A DNA stretch of 24,741 nucleotides from DATEJJ01 sp039649115. GTDB lineage: Bacteria > Actinomycetota > Actinomycetes > Mycobacteriales > Micromonosporaceae. The notes below the pieces were generated by a model, which was given only the letters and a program-made list of their open reading frames with translations, did no database searches and had not been told where the DNA came from. Below, one piece after another: positions 8,899-14,919 of the stretch (positions are counted from its first letter, which is position 1; each line of letters starts with the position of its first letter). Both the position numbers and the translations under genes were made by a program. The stretch spans positions 1 through 24,741 of the forward strand of contig JBBWZQ010000354.1 in NCBI GenBank assembly GCA_039649115.1, given 5' to 3'.

Positions 8899-8926
8899 CC
8901 CCCGTCCCGGTTCCCCGGGACGGGGG
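8899..8926 (-). terminator. 12-bp perfect hairpin between C1 peptidase and serpin genes
   Basis: The arms 8899-8910 and 8915-8926 are perfect reverse complements (12 bp, CCCCCGTCCCGG in the left arm) around a 4-base TTCC loop. It starts 11 bases past the stop of the upstream peptidase gene and ends 19 bases before the serpin ATG on the minus strand. No T-run follows, so it may be an actinobacterial-type terminator without a U-tract, an attenuator, or an RNA-stability element limiting serpin expression. Confidence 0.6.
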
Positions 8927-8936
8927 AGGAACCGGA

Positions 8937-9626
8937 TCAGGCGTGCAGCTGGACCACGTCACCCTGGTCCTGCAGGAGGCTGTCCCAGGTCTCCCAGCTC
9001 AGCCAGAAGGTACCGTCGCCCAGGCCGCCCCAGACGGGTCCCCACGACTGGACGCACCACACCCGGTGGTTCTCGACGTCGATGCCGTTGACCTCGAACT
9101 CGTGGCCGCCGCGCACGAACGCGCCGTCCTCGATCCGCAGCTCCCCTGTGGACTGTGCGTGGTCGAAGCTGCTGTACCACTTCACGCCGGTGATGACCGG
9201 GCCGACGACCAGGGCGCCGAGCGCCTGCTGCAGGCCGAAGGCGTGGCGGTAGGAGCTGATGTGCCCCTCGCGCTTGGCGACCTTGGCGACCGCGAGCCCG
9301 GAGGAGCCGGTGTCGTCGGGCGGGTACACCCCGGGGAACCGGTCCAGCCGGGTGGCCTCGGAGTACAGCTCGACCGCGTCCTTCTCGCCCAGTTCGCGGC
9401 CCTGCTGGAAGAAGGGCTCCGTCATCAGCGCGCCGGCGATCGCGTTGCCGGTGCAGCTGCCGACCTCTCCCTGGTCGTACGGCGCGCAGCGGCGGTCGTG
9501 CCGGGCGGTGCGCAGCGGCGCGACCATCGCCGGGAAGGCCTTGCTCCGCTCGTCGTGATCGATGTTGCGACCGAGTCGCATCCCGGGTACCTGGATCTCC
9601 GGAAGGTGTTGGGTCCGATTGCTCAT
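8937..9626 (-). CDS. Papain-fold C1-family cysteine peptidase with altered Asn site
   Basis: Papain-like protein of 229 aa, about the size of a mature C1 peptidase with only a short leader (about 45 residues) before the active site. Q52 (oxyanion) and nucleophile C58 sit in YDQGEVGSCTGNA. The His is H175 in GGHEFEVNGID. The position of the catalytic Asn in the usual NSWG motif is Gln193 (VQSWGPVWG). The family motif is otherwise intact, so activity is plausible but may be reduced. No signal peptide is seen, so it appears cytoplasmic or exported by an unknown route. ATG 9626 has AGAGGA 8 bases upstream. The serpin gene follows on the same strand. Confidence 0.85.
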   Translation of the reverse strand: MSNRTQHLPEIQVPGMRLGRNIDHDERSKAFPAMVAPLRTARHDRRCAPYDQGEVGSCTGNAIAGALMTEPFFQQGRELGEKDAVELYSEATRLDRFPGVYPPDDTGSSGLAVAKVAKREGHISSYRHAFGLQQALGALVVGPVITGVKWYSSFDHAQSTGELRIEDGAFVRGGHEFEVNGIDVENHRVWCVQSWGPVWGGLGDGTFWLSWETWDSLLQDQGDVVQLHA

Positions 9627-9652
9627 CCTGAGTCCTCTGTCCGCAAGGGTTG

Positions 9653-9659
9653 TAACCTA
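9653..9659 (-). promoter_or_regulatory. Candidate -10 element for the C1 peptidase (9626)
   Basis: On the minus strand TAGGTT (9659-9654) lies 27 bases before the peptidase ATG, leaving room for a short leader that contains the AGAGGA ribosome-binding site. It overlaps the 10-bp palindrome GGTTGTAACC (9648-9657), which could be an operator. No convincing -35 was seen. Confidence 0.35.
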
Positions 9660-9726
9660 CAGTCACTAGGAGGCCACGCGTGTGTGCCGGAATACATCGG
9701 TGTCCCGTTGGCGACAGCGGGGGACA

Positions 9727-9754
9727 GTGACAGGCACCCTTCCGGGACTAACGT
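9727..9754 (+). promoter_or_regulatory. Promoter for the VOC gene
   Basis: GTGACA (9727-9732) and TAACGT (9749-9754) are spaced by 16 bp, a good match to the sigma-70-type consensus in actinobacteria. Transcription would start about 9760-9762, at or next to the GTG at 9761, which is in frame with the downstream VOC gene. Confidence 0.55.
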
Positions 9755-9865
9755 CAGCGCGTGACCGAGCGTCGGCGAGCGAACCGTCAGGCTGAGCGCA
9801 GGGGCCGGCCCCGGCACCCGGACGTGTTGACACCGGCCGACGCCCATGTGGAGAGAGGGCAGACC

Positions 9866-10252
9866 ATGAGTGAGGATCTCCGGCTGGGCAGCATCGGCCA
9901 GATCTCCCGGCCGGTCAGCGACGTGGCGGTGGCGGTGCGCTGGTACGGGGAGGTGCTCGGCCTGCCGCACCTGTACACGTTCGGGGACCTCGCGTTCTTC
10001 GACTGCGCCGGTACCCGGCTGTTCCTGTCGGCCCGCGAGGAGGGCAACGGCACCGGGCAGCCCTCGATTCTCTACTTCCGGGTCGGGGACATCCAGGGCG
10101 CCTACGACGAGCTGCGCGCGCGGGGGGTCCAGTTCACCGACCCGCCGCACATGATCTTCAAGCACGAGTCGGGCATGGAGGAGTGGATGGCCTTCTTCAC
10201 CGACCCCGACGGGTACCCGCTGGCGATCATGACGCAGGTGCGGTCCGGCTAG
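9866..10252 (+). CDS. VOC superfamily (glyoxalase/bleomycin-resistance-like) protein
   Basis: Small metal-dependent-type fold protein of 128 aa with the two beta-alpha-beta-beta-beta halves of the VOC family. The first half contains ISRPVSDVAVAVRWYGEVLG and ends in AFFDCAGTRLFL. The second contains ILYFRVGDIQGAYDELRARG and ends in FFTDPDGYPLAIM. Such proteins act as lyases, dioxygenases or antibiotic-binding proteins; the substrate cannot be assigned. ATG 9866 has a strong GAGAGAGGG seven bases upstream. A GTG at 9761, which sits at the predicted transcription start, is in frame and would add 35 basic residues; it is an alternative leaderless start. The gene is divergent from the C1 peptidase. 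Confidence 0.85.
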   Translation: MSEDLRLGSIGQISRPVSDVAVAVRWYGEVLGLPHLYTFGDLAFFDCAGTRLFLSAREEGNGTGQPSILYFRVGDIQGAYDELRARGVQFTDPPHMIFKHESGMEEWMAFFTDPDGYPLAIMTQVRSG

Positions 10253-10274
10253 CCTCACGTGGGGTGGCCGGCTG

Positions 10275-10312
10275 CCGATGTTTCGCGGTGATGGGCTCCC
10301 CGCGAACATCGG
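10275..10312. repeat. Inverted repeat (13 bp arms with one bulge) upstream of STAS gene
   Basis: CCGATGTTTCGCGG (10275-10288) and CCGCGAACATCGG (10300-10312) pair fully except for one extra T, around an 11-base loop. It lies 22 bases after the VOC stop and 31 bases before the STAS ATG. It has no T-run. It may terminate the VOC transcript, serve as an operator, or fold in the STAS leader. Confidence 0.55.
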
Positions 10313-10343
10313 AGATCACGTTGTACGAGCGTCAGGTACGGCC

Positions 10344-10679
10344 ATGACCGCGATCCGGGTGGTCTGGCTCGCCTCGGCCGCGCTCGTCTGGGCGGACGGC
10401 GTCCTGGACGGCACGGTGGCGGCGGAGCTGCACGAGGCCATGGACACCCTGGTCGCCGGCGGGCCGGAGACGGTGGTGCTGGACCTGTCCGGCGTGCTGG
10501 CCGTCGACGACGGCGGGGTCGCCGTACTGGCCGCCGCCGCGGCGCGGTTGAGCCATGCCGGTGTCGCGCTGGAGCTGCGGCTGCCCGGGCAGCGCGCGCT
10601 CACCGTCGCGGACGCGGGCACCCTGCGCGACGTGCTCAGCGCGGCGTACCCCACGGTGGGTCCGGCCAGCTCCGACTAG
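10344..10679 (+). CDS. STAS-domain protein (degenerate anti-sigma factor antagonist-like)
   Basis: 111-aa single STAS domain. The core strand-helix VVLDLSGVLAVDDGGVAVLA (about 44-63) aligns with the SpoIIAA/RsbV phosphorylation loop, but the usual D-S-S-G or D-A-S-G is D55-D-G-G58. The phosphorylatable Ser is therefore absent, and this protein should not be switched by a kinase in the classical way. ATG 10344 is chosen because it begins the STAS fold and has AGG 7 bases upstream; the earlier ATG at 10278 lies inside the hairpin stem. Its TAG shares the CTAG palindrome with the stop codon of the convergent inhibitor gene. Confidence 0.75.
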   Translation: MTAIRVVWLASAALVWADGVLDGTVAAELHEAMDTLVAGGPETVVLDLSGVLAVDDGGVAVLAAAAARLSHAGVALELRLPGQRALTVADAGTLRDVLSAAYPTVGPASSD

Positions 10680-10984
10680 CGGGGCCTGACCCTTACCGAG
10701 AACGTGCGTACCGGCTCGACCGTCTCCCAGGAGCGGCGCAGCCGGGCGCTGACCGTACCCCCGTGTCCCGGCCGGATCGCGAAGACGCGCAGCCCGGCGG
10801 CGCCCGCGGCCCGCGTGTCCGGCGCCTCGACCCGGTCCCCCACCACCGCCGCGCCCGCGGGCAGCGGGTCCAGTTCCCAGCGGTACCCGGTGGTGGCGTT
10901 CTCCGGCAGCGCGATCTCCAGCAGGCCCCCCGGCGCCACGGTGACGGCCTCGCCGTCGTTGGGCACTCCGACTCTCGTCGTCAC
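10676..10984 (-). CDS. Chagasin-type (I42) cysteine peptidase inhibitor
   Basis: Small beta-fold inhibitor of papain-family peptidases, 102 aa. The three chagasin loops can be recognised. The L4 loop is ENATTGYRWELD (28-39), matching NPTTGYxW. The glycine loop is G61-A-A-G64 before LRVFAI. The C-terminal R-x-W loop is RLRRSWETVE (81-90), matching RPWE. These loops insert into the active-site cleft of C1 enzymes. GTG 10984 is chosen because AGGAGG (10999-10994) lies nine bases upstream; the GTG at 10993 would have no spacing. No signal peptide is present, unlike many periplasmic chagasin homologs, so it probably acts in the cytoplasm. It is the third gene of an operon with a C1 peptidase, its natural candidate target. 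Confidence 0.85.
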   Translation of the reverse strand: MTTRVGVPNDGEAVTVAPGGLLEIALPENATTGYRWELDPLPAGAAVVGDRVEAPDTRAAGAAGLRVFAIRPGHGGTVSARLRRSWETVEPVRTFSVRVRPR

Positions 10985-11006
10985 CGTCGCCACCCTCCTG
11001 GTACCG

Positions 11007-11453
11007 CTACCAGAGATAGATCTCGTGAAGCTGGCCGTCGGCCTCGTCGCGGGCGATGACCGTACCGCCCGAGATCCGCGCGGCCGACGCGAGGGTGGTC
11101 AGCGCCACGTGCGCGGAATCGTTGGTCGTCGCGAACCGGCGCCAGCCCACCCCGTCGAGGTGCGCCCAGCCGGAGCGGCTCGCCCGGGTGTTGTAGAGGG
11201 CGAGCACCTGCCTGGTCTGCCAGGTGCCGGCGAGGTTGGCCGTGCCGGCGGTGGCGCCCACGGTGCCGGGCGGGTGCAGTACCGGTGCCGGGTGGCCGGC
11301 CGCCGCCGCCGTGCCCGTCACGGTGCTGGCTGCGCCGGCGTGGTGCGCGATGGCGAGCTGGTCCTCGGTCAGGTCGGTCGGCCGGGTCGTCGTGTCGGTA
11401 CCCGTGGCGCCGATCGGCGTATCGGTCGGCCGCTCGTGCTTCGTTGTCGTCAT
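11007..11453 (-). CDS. Stand-alone copy of the peptidase C-terminal domain (148 aa)
   Basis: The protein has a Thr/Asp/Ala-rich, probably unstructured N-terminus (1-75) and a ~71-residue C-terminal domain (78-148). That domain aligns without large gaps to residues about 299-370 of the C1 peptidase encoded just upstream. Shared positions include W..., VL-L-[WY]-N, R-[NS]-GW--L---GW, a central Ala-rich helix, and a final [IV]Y[LV] end. I do not recognise the domain as a named family. ATG 11453 has GAGGAG 7 bases upstream, overlapping the end of the peptidase gene (11 bases between stop and start). The chagasin-type inhibitor begins 22 bases downstream. It may bind the same partner as the peptidase tail, acting as a targeting, oligomerisation or decoy module (inference). 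Confidence 0.8.
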   Translation of the reverse strand: MTTTKHERPTDTPIGATGTDTTTRPTDLTEDQLAIAHHAGAASTVTGTAAAAGHPAPVLHPPGTVGATAGTANLAGTWQTRQVLALYNTRASRSGWAHLDGVGWRRFATTNDSAHVALTTLASAARISGGTVIARDEADGQLHEIYLW

Positions 11454-11464
11454 CTCGACGCTCC

Positions 11465-12577
11465 TCAGTAGACGTAGACGGTGGAGATGGTGCCGGCGTC
11501 GGCGAACGCGTTGACGCTGCGAGCGTCCAGCTTGGCGCTGACCATCTCGCCGAGCATCGTCGCGGCGGCCTGGTCGGTGTCCGCGCCGAGCCAGTGCCAG
11601 CCGAGGTTCTGCAGGTACACCCAGCCGTTGCGGGCCGCGTCGTTGCTCCACAGCCCGAGCACGTTGGTCACGCCGGTCCACGCGCGCAGGGTGACCTGCT
11701 GGATGCCGATGCTCTGCCAGGCTTCGATGTGGCACTCGCCGTACCCGATGCGGAAGAAGCCGCTGTCGCCCCAGCTCGGTCCCCAGCTGTTCTTCGCGAT
11801 CCAGCAGCCCAGCGCGTCGTCGTACCCGACCAGCGCCACGCAGTGGCCGCCGGCCAGCGCGCCGGAGACGTGCTTGTACACGCCGGTCCGGTAGCCGAAG
11901 AAGTCGTCGTACACCTCGAAGCAGGCGGTGATCGAGCCGTACGAGGAGATGTGCGCCTTCATCGCGGCCGGGTCGCCGGTGGCGTCGAGGACGTTGGCCG
12001 AGCGGGCCAGCCGGTTGGGCCAGTCCGCGTTGAGCGTCGCGCCGCCGGAGTTGCGCGCCGCGTAGGGGAAGTAGTCCTCGAACGTCACGCCGATGTCGCG
12101 GGACATGTTCAGCGCCGGCAACGGGAGCCAGCCCGTGTCACACGTGACTCCCACGTTGCCGCCGAGCGTGTAGAACAGATGTGCCTCGGACAGGTCGAGC
12201 GCCATGCCCGGCTGGCGGCGACCGTAGGCCGCCGTGGTCTCCATCGCCGCGATGGATCCGAACGCCACGCACGAACCGCAGTCGCCCTGGTCCCTGACCG
12301 GCGTGACGTAGCTCTGCCCGCCAATGGTGCGCGCGTCGAAGGTGGCGGGCGCCCCGATCGTCGCGGCGAGGGTGGCGAGGTGGTCGGCGCGGGCCGCGGC
12401 GGCCCGGGTCTCGATCGAGGCGCGTTCCGAGGCGCTCGGCAGCAGCACGCCCAGCCGGCGCCGGCGGGCGTCGCCGGACATCTGGGTCAACGGGTTCTCG
12501 CCGGCCTGCCACGGGTGCCCCTGTTCACCCAGGGCCGCGTGGACGGCGGCCAGATCAATCTTGTCCGGAGTGGTCAT
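11465..12577 (-). CDS. C1A-family (papain-like) cysteine peptidase with extra C-terminal domain
   Basis: 370-aa papain-family peptidase. All catalytic features are present: Q97 and nucleophile C103 in VRDQGDCGSCVAF, H245 in LAGGHCVALVGYDD, and N263 in AKNSWGPSWGDSGFFRIGYG. Residues 1-80 form a helical, charged pro-like region. Residues 299-370 form an extra domain repeated in the next gene. No signal peptide or Tat motif is seen. ATG 12577 has AGGGGGA about 5 bases upstream. It heads a three-gene operon (peptidase, detached domain, chagasin-type inhibitor), suggesting controlled intracellular proteolysis. It is divergent from a STAS / anti-sigma pair. Confidence 0.92.
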   Translation of the reverse strand: MTTPDKIDLAAVHAALGEQGHPWQAGENPLTQMSGDARRRRLGVLLPSASERASIETRAAAARADHLATLAATIGAPATFDARTIGGQSYVTPVRDQGDCGSCVAFGSIAAMETTAAYGRRQPGMALDLSEAHLFYTLGGNVGVTCDTGWLPLPALNMSRDIGVTFEDYFPYAARNSGGATLNADWPNRLARSANVLDATGDPAAMKAHISSYGSITACFEVYDDFFGYRTGVYKHVSGALAGGHCVALVGYDDALGCWIAKNSWGPSWGDSGFFRIGYGECHIEAWQSIGIQQVTLRAWTGVTNVLGLWSNDAARNGWVYLQNLGWHWLGADTDQAAATMLGEMVSAKLDARSVNAFADAGTISTVYVY

Positions 12578-12813
12578 GGTTCCCCCTAGTCAGGCTGATC
12601 GCGCCGGTTTCTGGACGCGGCCTACCTAACAAATACCACTAATCGGACTAAACAGGGCGGGATTCCGCGGAGCTTCACACCGCTCCACACAGGACGAAAC
12701 GAGCCGGACAACGCGACGCGGCATACTGGCACCGCTTACGGGGTAGCTGGTTGACTGAAGGCCGCGGACGACGCGGCGACCCATGCGGCGGCAGCGGTGT
12801 GTGGGAGATGACG
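12578..12813. promoter_or_regulatory. Divergent intergenic region with AT-rich pocket
   Basis: 236 bases between the C1 peptidase (-) and the STAS gene (+). The stretch 12624-12654 is unusually AT-rich for this DNA. Read on the minus strand it contains repeated TTAGT elements and a TTAGGT that could serve as -10 for the peptidase operon, with about 50 bases of leader. No convincing paired -35/-10 was found for the plus-strand gene. Nothing else is recognisable. Confidence 0.4.
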
Positions 12814-13197
12814 ATGGGCCTCGAGGTAAGCCTGGAGCCATTGGGGGATGGCCGCATGGTGCTACGGATCTCCGGCGAGTTGGACATGTCCACGAGGGAC
12901 CCCCTCGCCCAGGCGATGCGCTCGGTGTTGGCCGGCGACGGTACGACCCTTGTCATCGTCGACCTCTCCGCCACCCGGTTCCTCGACGCGAGCGGGATCG
13001 GCGCATTGATGCAGATGCGCGGCTCGGCGCTGGCGGCCGGTGCCAACCTGGTGGTCCGCGAGCCGCGCGAGATGGTGGCGACGGTCCTGCGGATCACCCG
13101 CGCGGACGAGATCCTCTGCACCGCCTCACCTGCCGTGTCCGGCATCGACGGCGGCGGTGACCCGCATACGCCGCCCGGACCCGACGGTCCTGGCTAG
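12814..13197 (+). CDS. STAS-domain anti-sigma factor antagonist
   Basis: 127-aa SpoIIAA/RsbV-like protein. The N-terminal strand motif MVLRISGELDMST (15-27) is typical, and the phosphorylation loop is intact: VDLSATRFLDASGIGAL with S60 as phosphoacceptor. Unphosphorylated forms of such proteins bind HATPase anti-sigma factors and free the sigma factor. The tail (105-127) is Gly/Pro-rich. GGGAG at 12803-12807 is six bases before ATG 12814, so this start is preferred over ATG 12808. A STAS-HATPase gene starts 43 bases downstream and is the probable partner. Confidence 0.88.
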   Translation: MGLEVSLEPLGDGRMVLRISGELDMSTRDPLAQAMRSVLAGDGTTLVIVDLSATRFLDASGIGALMQMRGSALAAGANLVVREPREMVATVLRITRADEILCTASPAVSGIDGGGDPHTPPGPDGPG

Positions 13198-13240
13198 GCT
13201 CGCACCGGCGCGACCGCGCCTCAGCGGAAGGAGGTCCGAC

Positions 13241-14023
13241 GTGGCTCCGCTGAGTTGCCGCGTGCGCCGGGACGGCCCGGTGATCCTGGTGGCCGTGGAC
13301 GGGCGGTTGAGCATGGCGACCGTACCGCCGGTTCGCGTCACGCTCCTGAAGTGTCTGGCGGAATCTCCCGCGGCGGTGATCGTGGACCTGTCCCAGGCCG
13401 TGATCGATGAGCTGCCGGCGCTGTCGGTCTTTCCGGCGGTGCGCCACCACACCGCCGACTGGCCGTCGGTCCCGCTGTTGCTGTGCGGCCTCGATCGGCA
13501 CGTGGTACCGCCCGACAGCCGCCGCCTGTGGGTCTCCGACCTCGCGGTCTTCGAGAACGTCGCGGCGGCGAAGGCCGCGGCGACCCGCCCCGACCTGCTC
13601 GACCGCCGGGTGCACGCCTGGCTGCCGGGCACCGTCGACGCGCCGGCGCGGGCGCGGGAACTGCTCGGCACGGCGTGCCGCGCCTGGGATCTCGACCACC
13701 TCCTCCCGGCGGCGGAGGTCATCGTGTCGGAGCTGGCGTCCAACGCGATCTGCCATACCTCAGGGCTCGGCCGCCTGGTCATCGTCCGCGGTGACCGGTA
13801 CCTGCACCTGGTGGTCCGGGACAACAGCAGGCAACTGCCGGTGCTGGCCGACGACGACTGGGACATGGCGGGCGAGGGCGGCCGGGGGCTGCGCCTGGTG
13901 CGGGCGCTGGCCGCCAGTTGGGGCGCCCAGCCGATGGGCGACGGCAAGGCCGTCTGGGCCACGCTCGCGCTGCAGCCGGCACCGCCGGGGCGCCGTGTCA
14001 CCCGGGGTAGCGGCCGCCGTTGA
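13241..14023 (+). CDS. STAS-like / HATPase_c fusion (RsbW/SpoIIAB-type anti-sigma kinase)
   Basis: 260-aa protein. Residues 1-110 resemble a STAS domain (ILVAVDGRLSMATVPP; VIVDLSQAVIDELPAL) without a phosphoacceptor Ser. Residues 130-245 form a GHKL ATPase domain with N-box E164-LAS-N168, G1-like VVRDNSRQLPV (D194), and G2 box EGGRGLRLVRALA (212-224). This architecture is common in actinobacterial partner-switching proteins that phosphorylate a STAS antagonist and bind a sigma factor. GTG 13241 has an excellent GGAAGGAGG six bases upstream. No sigma factor gene is nearby. Its 3' end overlaps the convergent SMP-30 gene by 26 bases. Confidence 0.85.
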   Translation: MAPLSCRVRRDGPVILVAVDGRLSMATVPPVRVTLLKCLAESPAAVIVDLSQAVIDELPALSVFPAVRHHTADWPSVPLLLCGLDRHVVPPDSRRLWVSDLAVFENVAAAKAAATRPDLLDRRVHAWLPGTVDAPARARELLGTACRAWDLDHLLPAAEVIVSELASNAICHTSGLGRLVIVRGDRYLHLVVRDNSRQLPVLADDDWDMAGEGGRGLRLVRALAASWGAQPMGDGKAVWATLALQPAPPGRRVTRGSGRR

Positions 14024-14900
14024 AGGTGACCCGCAGCGCGTACACCGAGCTCGACGCGCAGATGTACAGGTGATTGCGCTGCGGACCGCCGAACGTGAAG
14101 TTGGCGACGATCTCGGGTATGTGCAGCTTGCCGAGGAGCGAGCCGTCGGGGTCGAAGCAGTGCAGCCCGTCGTGCGCGGCGGCCCACACCCGGCCGGTGT
14201 CGTCCAGCCGCAGGCCGTCGAAGCTGCCCGCGGCACAGGTCGCGAACACCCGCCCGCCGTGCAGCGTGGCGTCCGGCGCGACGTCGAAGACCCGGATGTG
14301 CTCGCGGCGGGTGTCGACGATGTAGAGCCTCGTCTCGTCGAGCGAGAACGCGAGGCCGTTGGGGCGGATGAAGTCGTCGGCGACGATGCGCACCTCACCG
14401 GTACGGCCGTCGATCCGGTACACGTGGCAGGCGCCGATCTCGCTCTCCGCCCGGTGCCCCTCGTAGTCGCTGTCGATGCCGTAGCTGGGATCGGTGAACC
14501 AGACCGAACCGTCCGAGTGCTCGACCACGTCGTTGGGGCTGTTGAACCGCTTCCCGTCGTACCGGTCGGCCAGGACGGTCACCGATCCGTCGGGTTCGGT
14601 ACGGGTGATCCGCCGGTTGCCCTGCTCGCAGCTGACCAGCCGACCGAGCCGGTCGACGGTGTGCCCGTTGGCATAGCCCGCCGGCTGGCGGAAGACGCCG
14701 ATCGCGCCGGTGATCTCGTCCCAGCGCAGGATCTGGTCGTTGGGGATGTCGCTGAAGACGAGGTACCGCCCGGCGGCGAAGTAGGCCGGACCCTCCGTCC
14801 ACCGACAGCCGGTGTGCAGCCGCTGGGTCCACTGGTCGCCGCTGGTGAACTGGAAACGCTCGTCCAACACCTCGAAACGGGTCCTGATCGCGTCGACCAT
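13998..14900 (-). CDS. SMP-30/gluconolactonase/LRE family protein
   Basis: Six-bladed beta-propeller lactonase-like protein, 300 aa. Typical metal-site segments are visible: the first Glu in CRWTEGPAYF, the Asn in FNSPNDVVEHSDGSVWFTDPSYG, and the Asn/Asp in RPNGLAFSLDETRLYIVDT. Family members hydrolyse sugar lactones such as gluconolactone. Sequence after MVDAIRTRF begins the propeller, so ATG 14900 is chosen; an in-frame ATG at 14933 would overlap the divergent DUF1232 gene. A TACGGT element lies exactly seven bases before ATG 14900, suggesting a leaderless message. No signal peptide. It may open lactones made by a sugar dehydrogenase. Confidence 0.88.
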   Translation of the reverse strand: MVDAIRTRFEVLDERFQFTSGDQWTQRLHTGCRWTEGPAYFAAGRYLVFSDIPNDQILRWDEITGAIGVFRQPAGYANGHTVDRLGRLVSCEQGNRRITRTEPDGSVTVLADRYDGKRFNSPNDVVEHSDGSVWFTDPSYGIDSDYEGHRAESEIGACHVYRIDGRTGEVRIVADDFIRPNGLAFSLDETRLYIVDTRREHIRVFDVAPDATLHGGRVFATCAAGSFDGLRLDDTGRVWAAAHDGLHCFDPDGSLLGKLHIPEIVANFTFGGPQRNHLYICASSSVYALRVTFNGGRYPG

Positions 14901-14906
14901 GCCGGC

Positions 14907-14913
14907 TACCGTA
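14907..14913. promoter_or_regulatory. Bidirectional leaderless promoter core
   Basis: The 7-mer TACCGTA gives TACCGT on the plus strand, 7 bases before GTG 14920, and TACGGT on the minus strand, 7 bases before ATG 14900. Both fit TAnnnT -10 elements at leaderless spacing, so one symmetric element may drive both divergent genes. No -35 motif is obvious on either side. Confidence 0.5.
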
Positions 14914-14919
14914 TCGGGT

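Noticed and set aside
5962..9252. 1096-codon plus-strand open frame across the CBM, rhomboid, serpin and peptidase genes
   Set aside because: It crosses four genes with clear family motifs in other frames, and its translation is low-complexity Arg/Gly/Ala.
10278..10343. Earlier ATG for the STAS gene
   Set aside because: It lies within the left arm of a hairpin, has no ribosome-binding site, and the added residues do not belong to the STAS fold.
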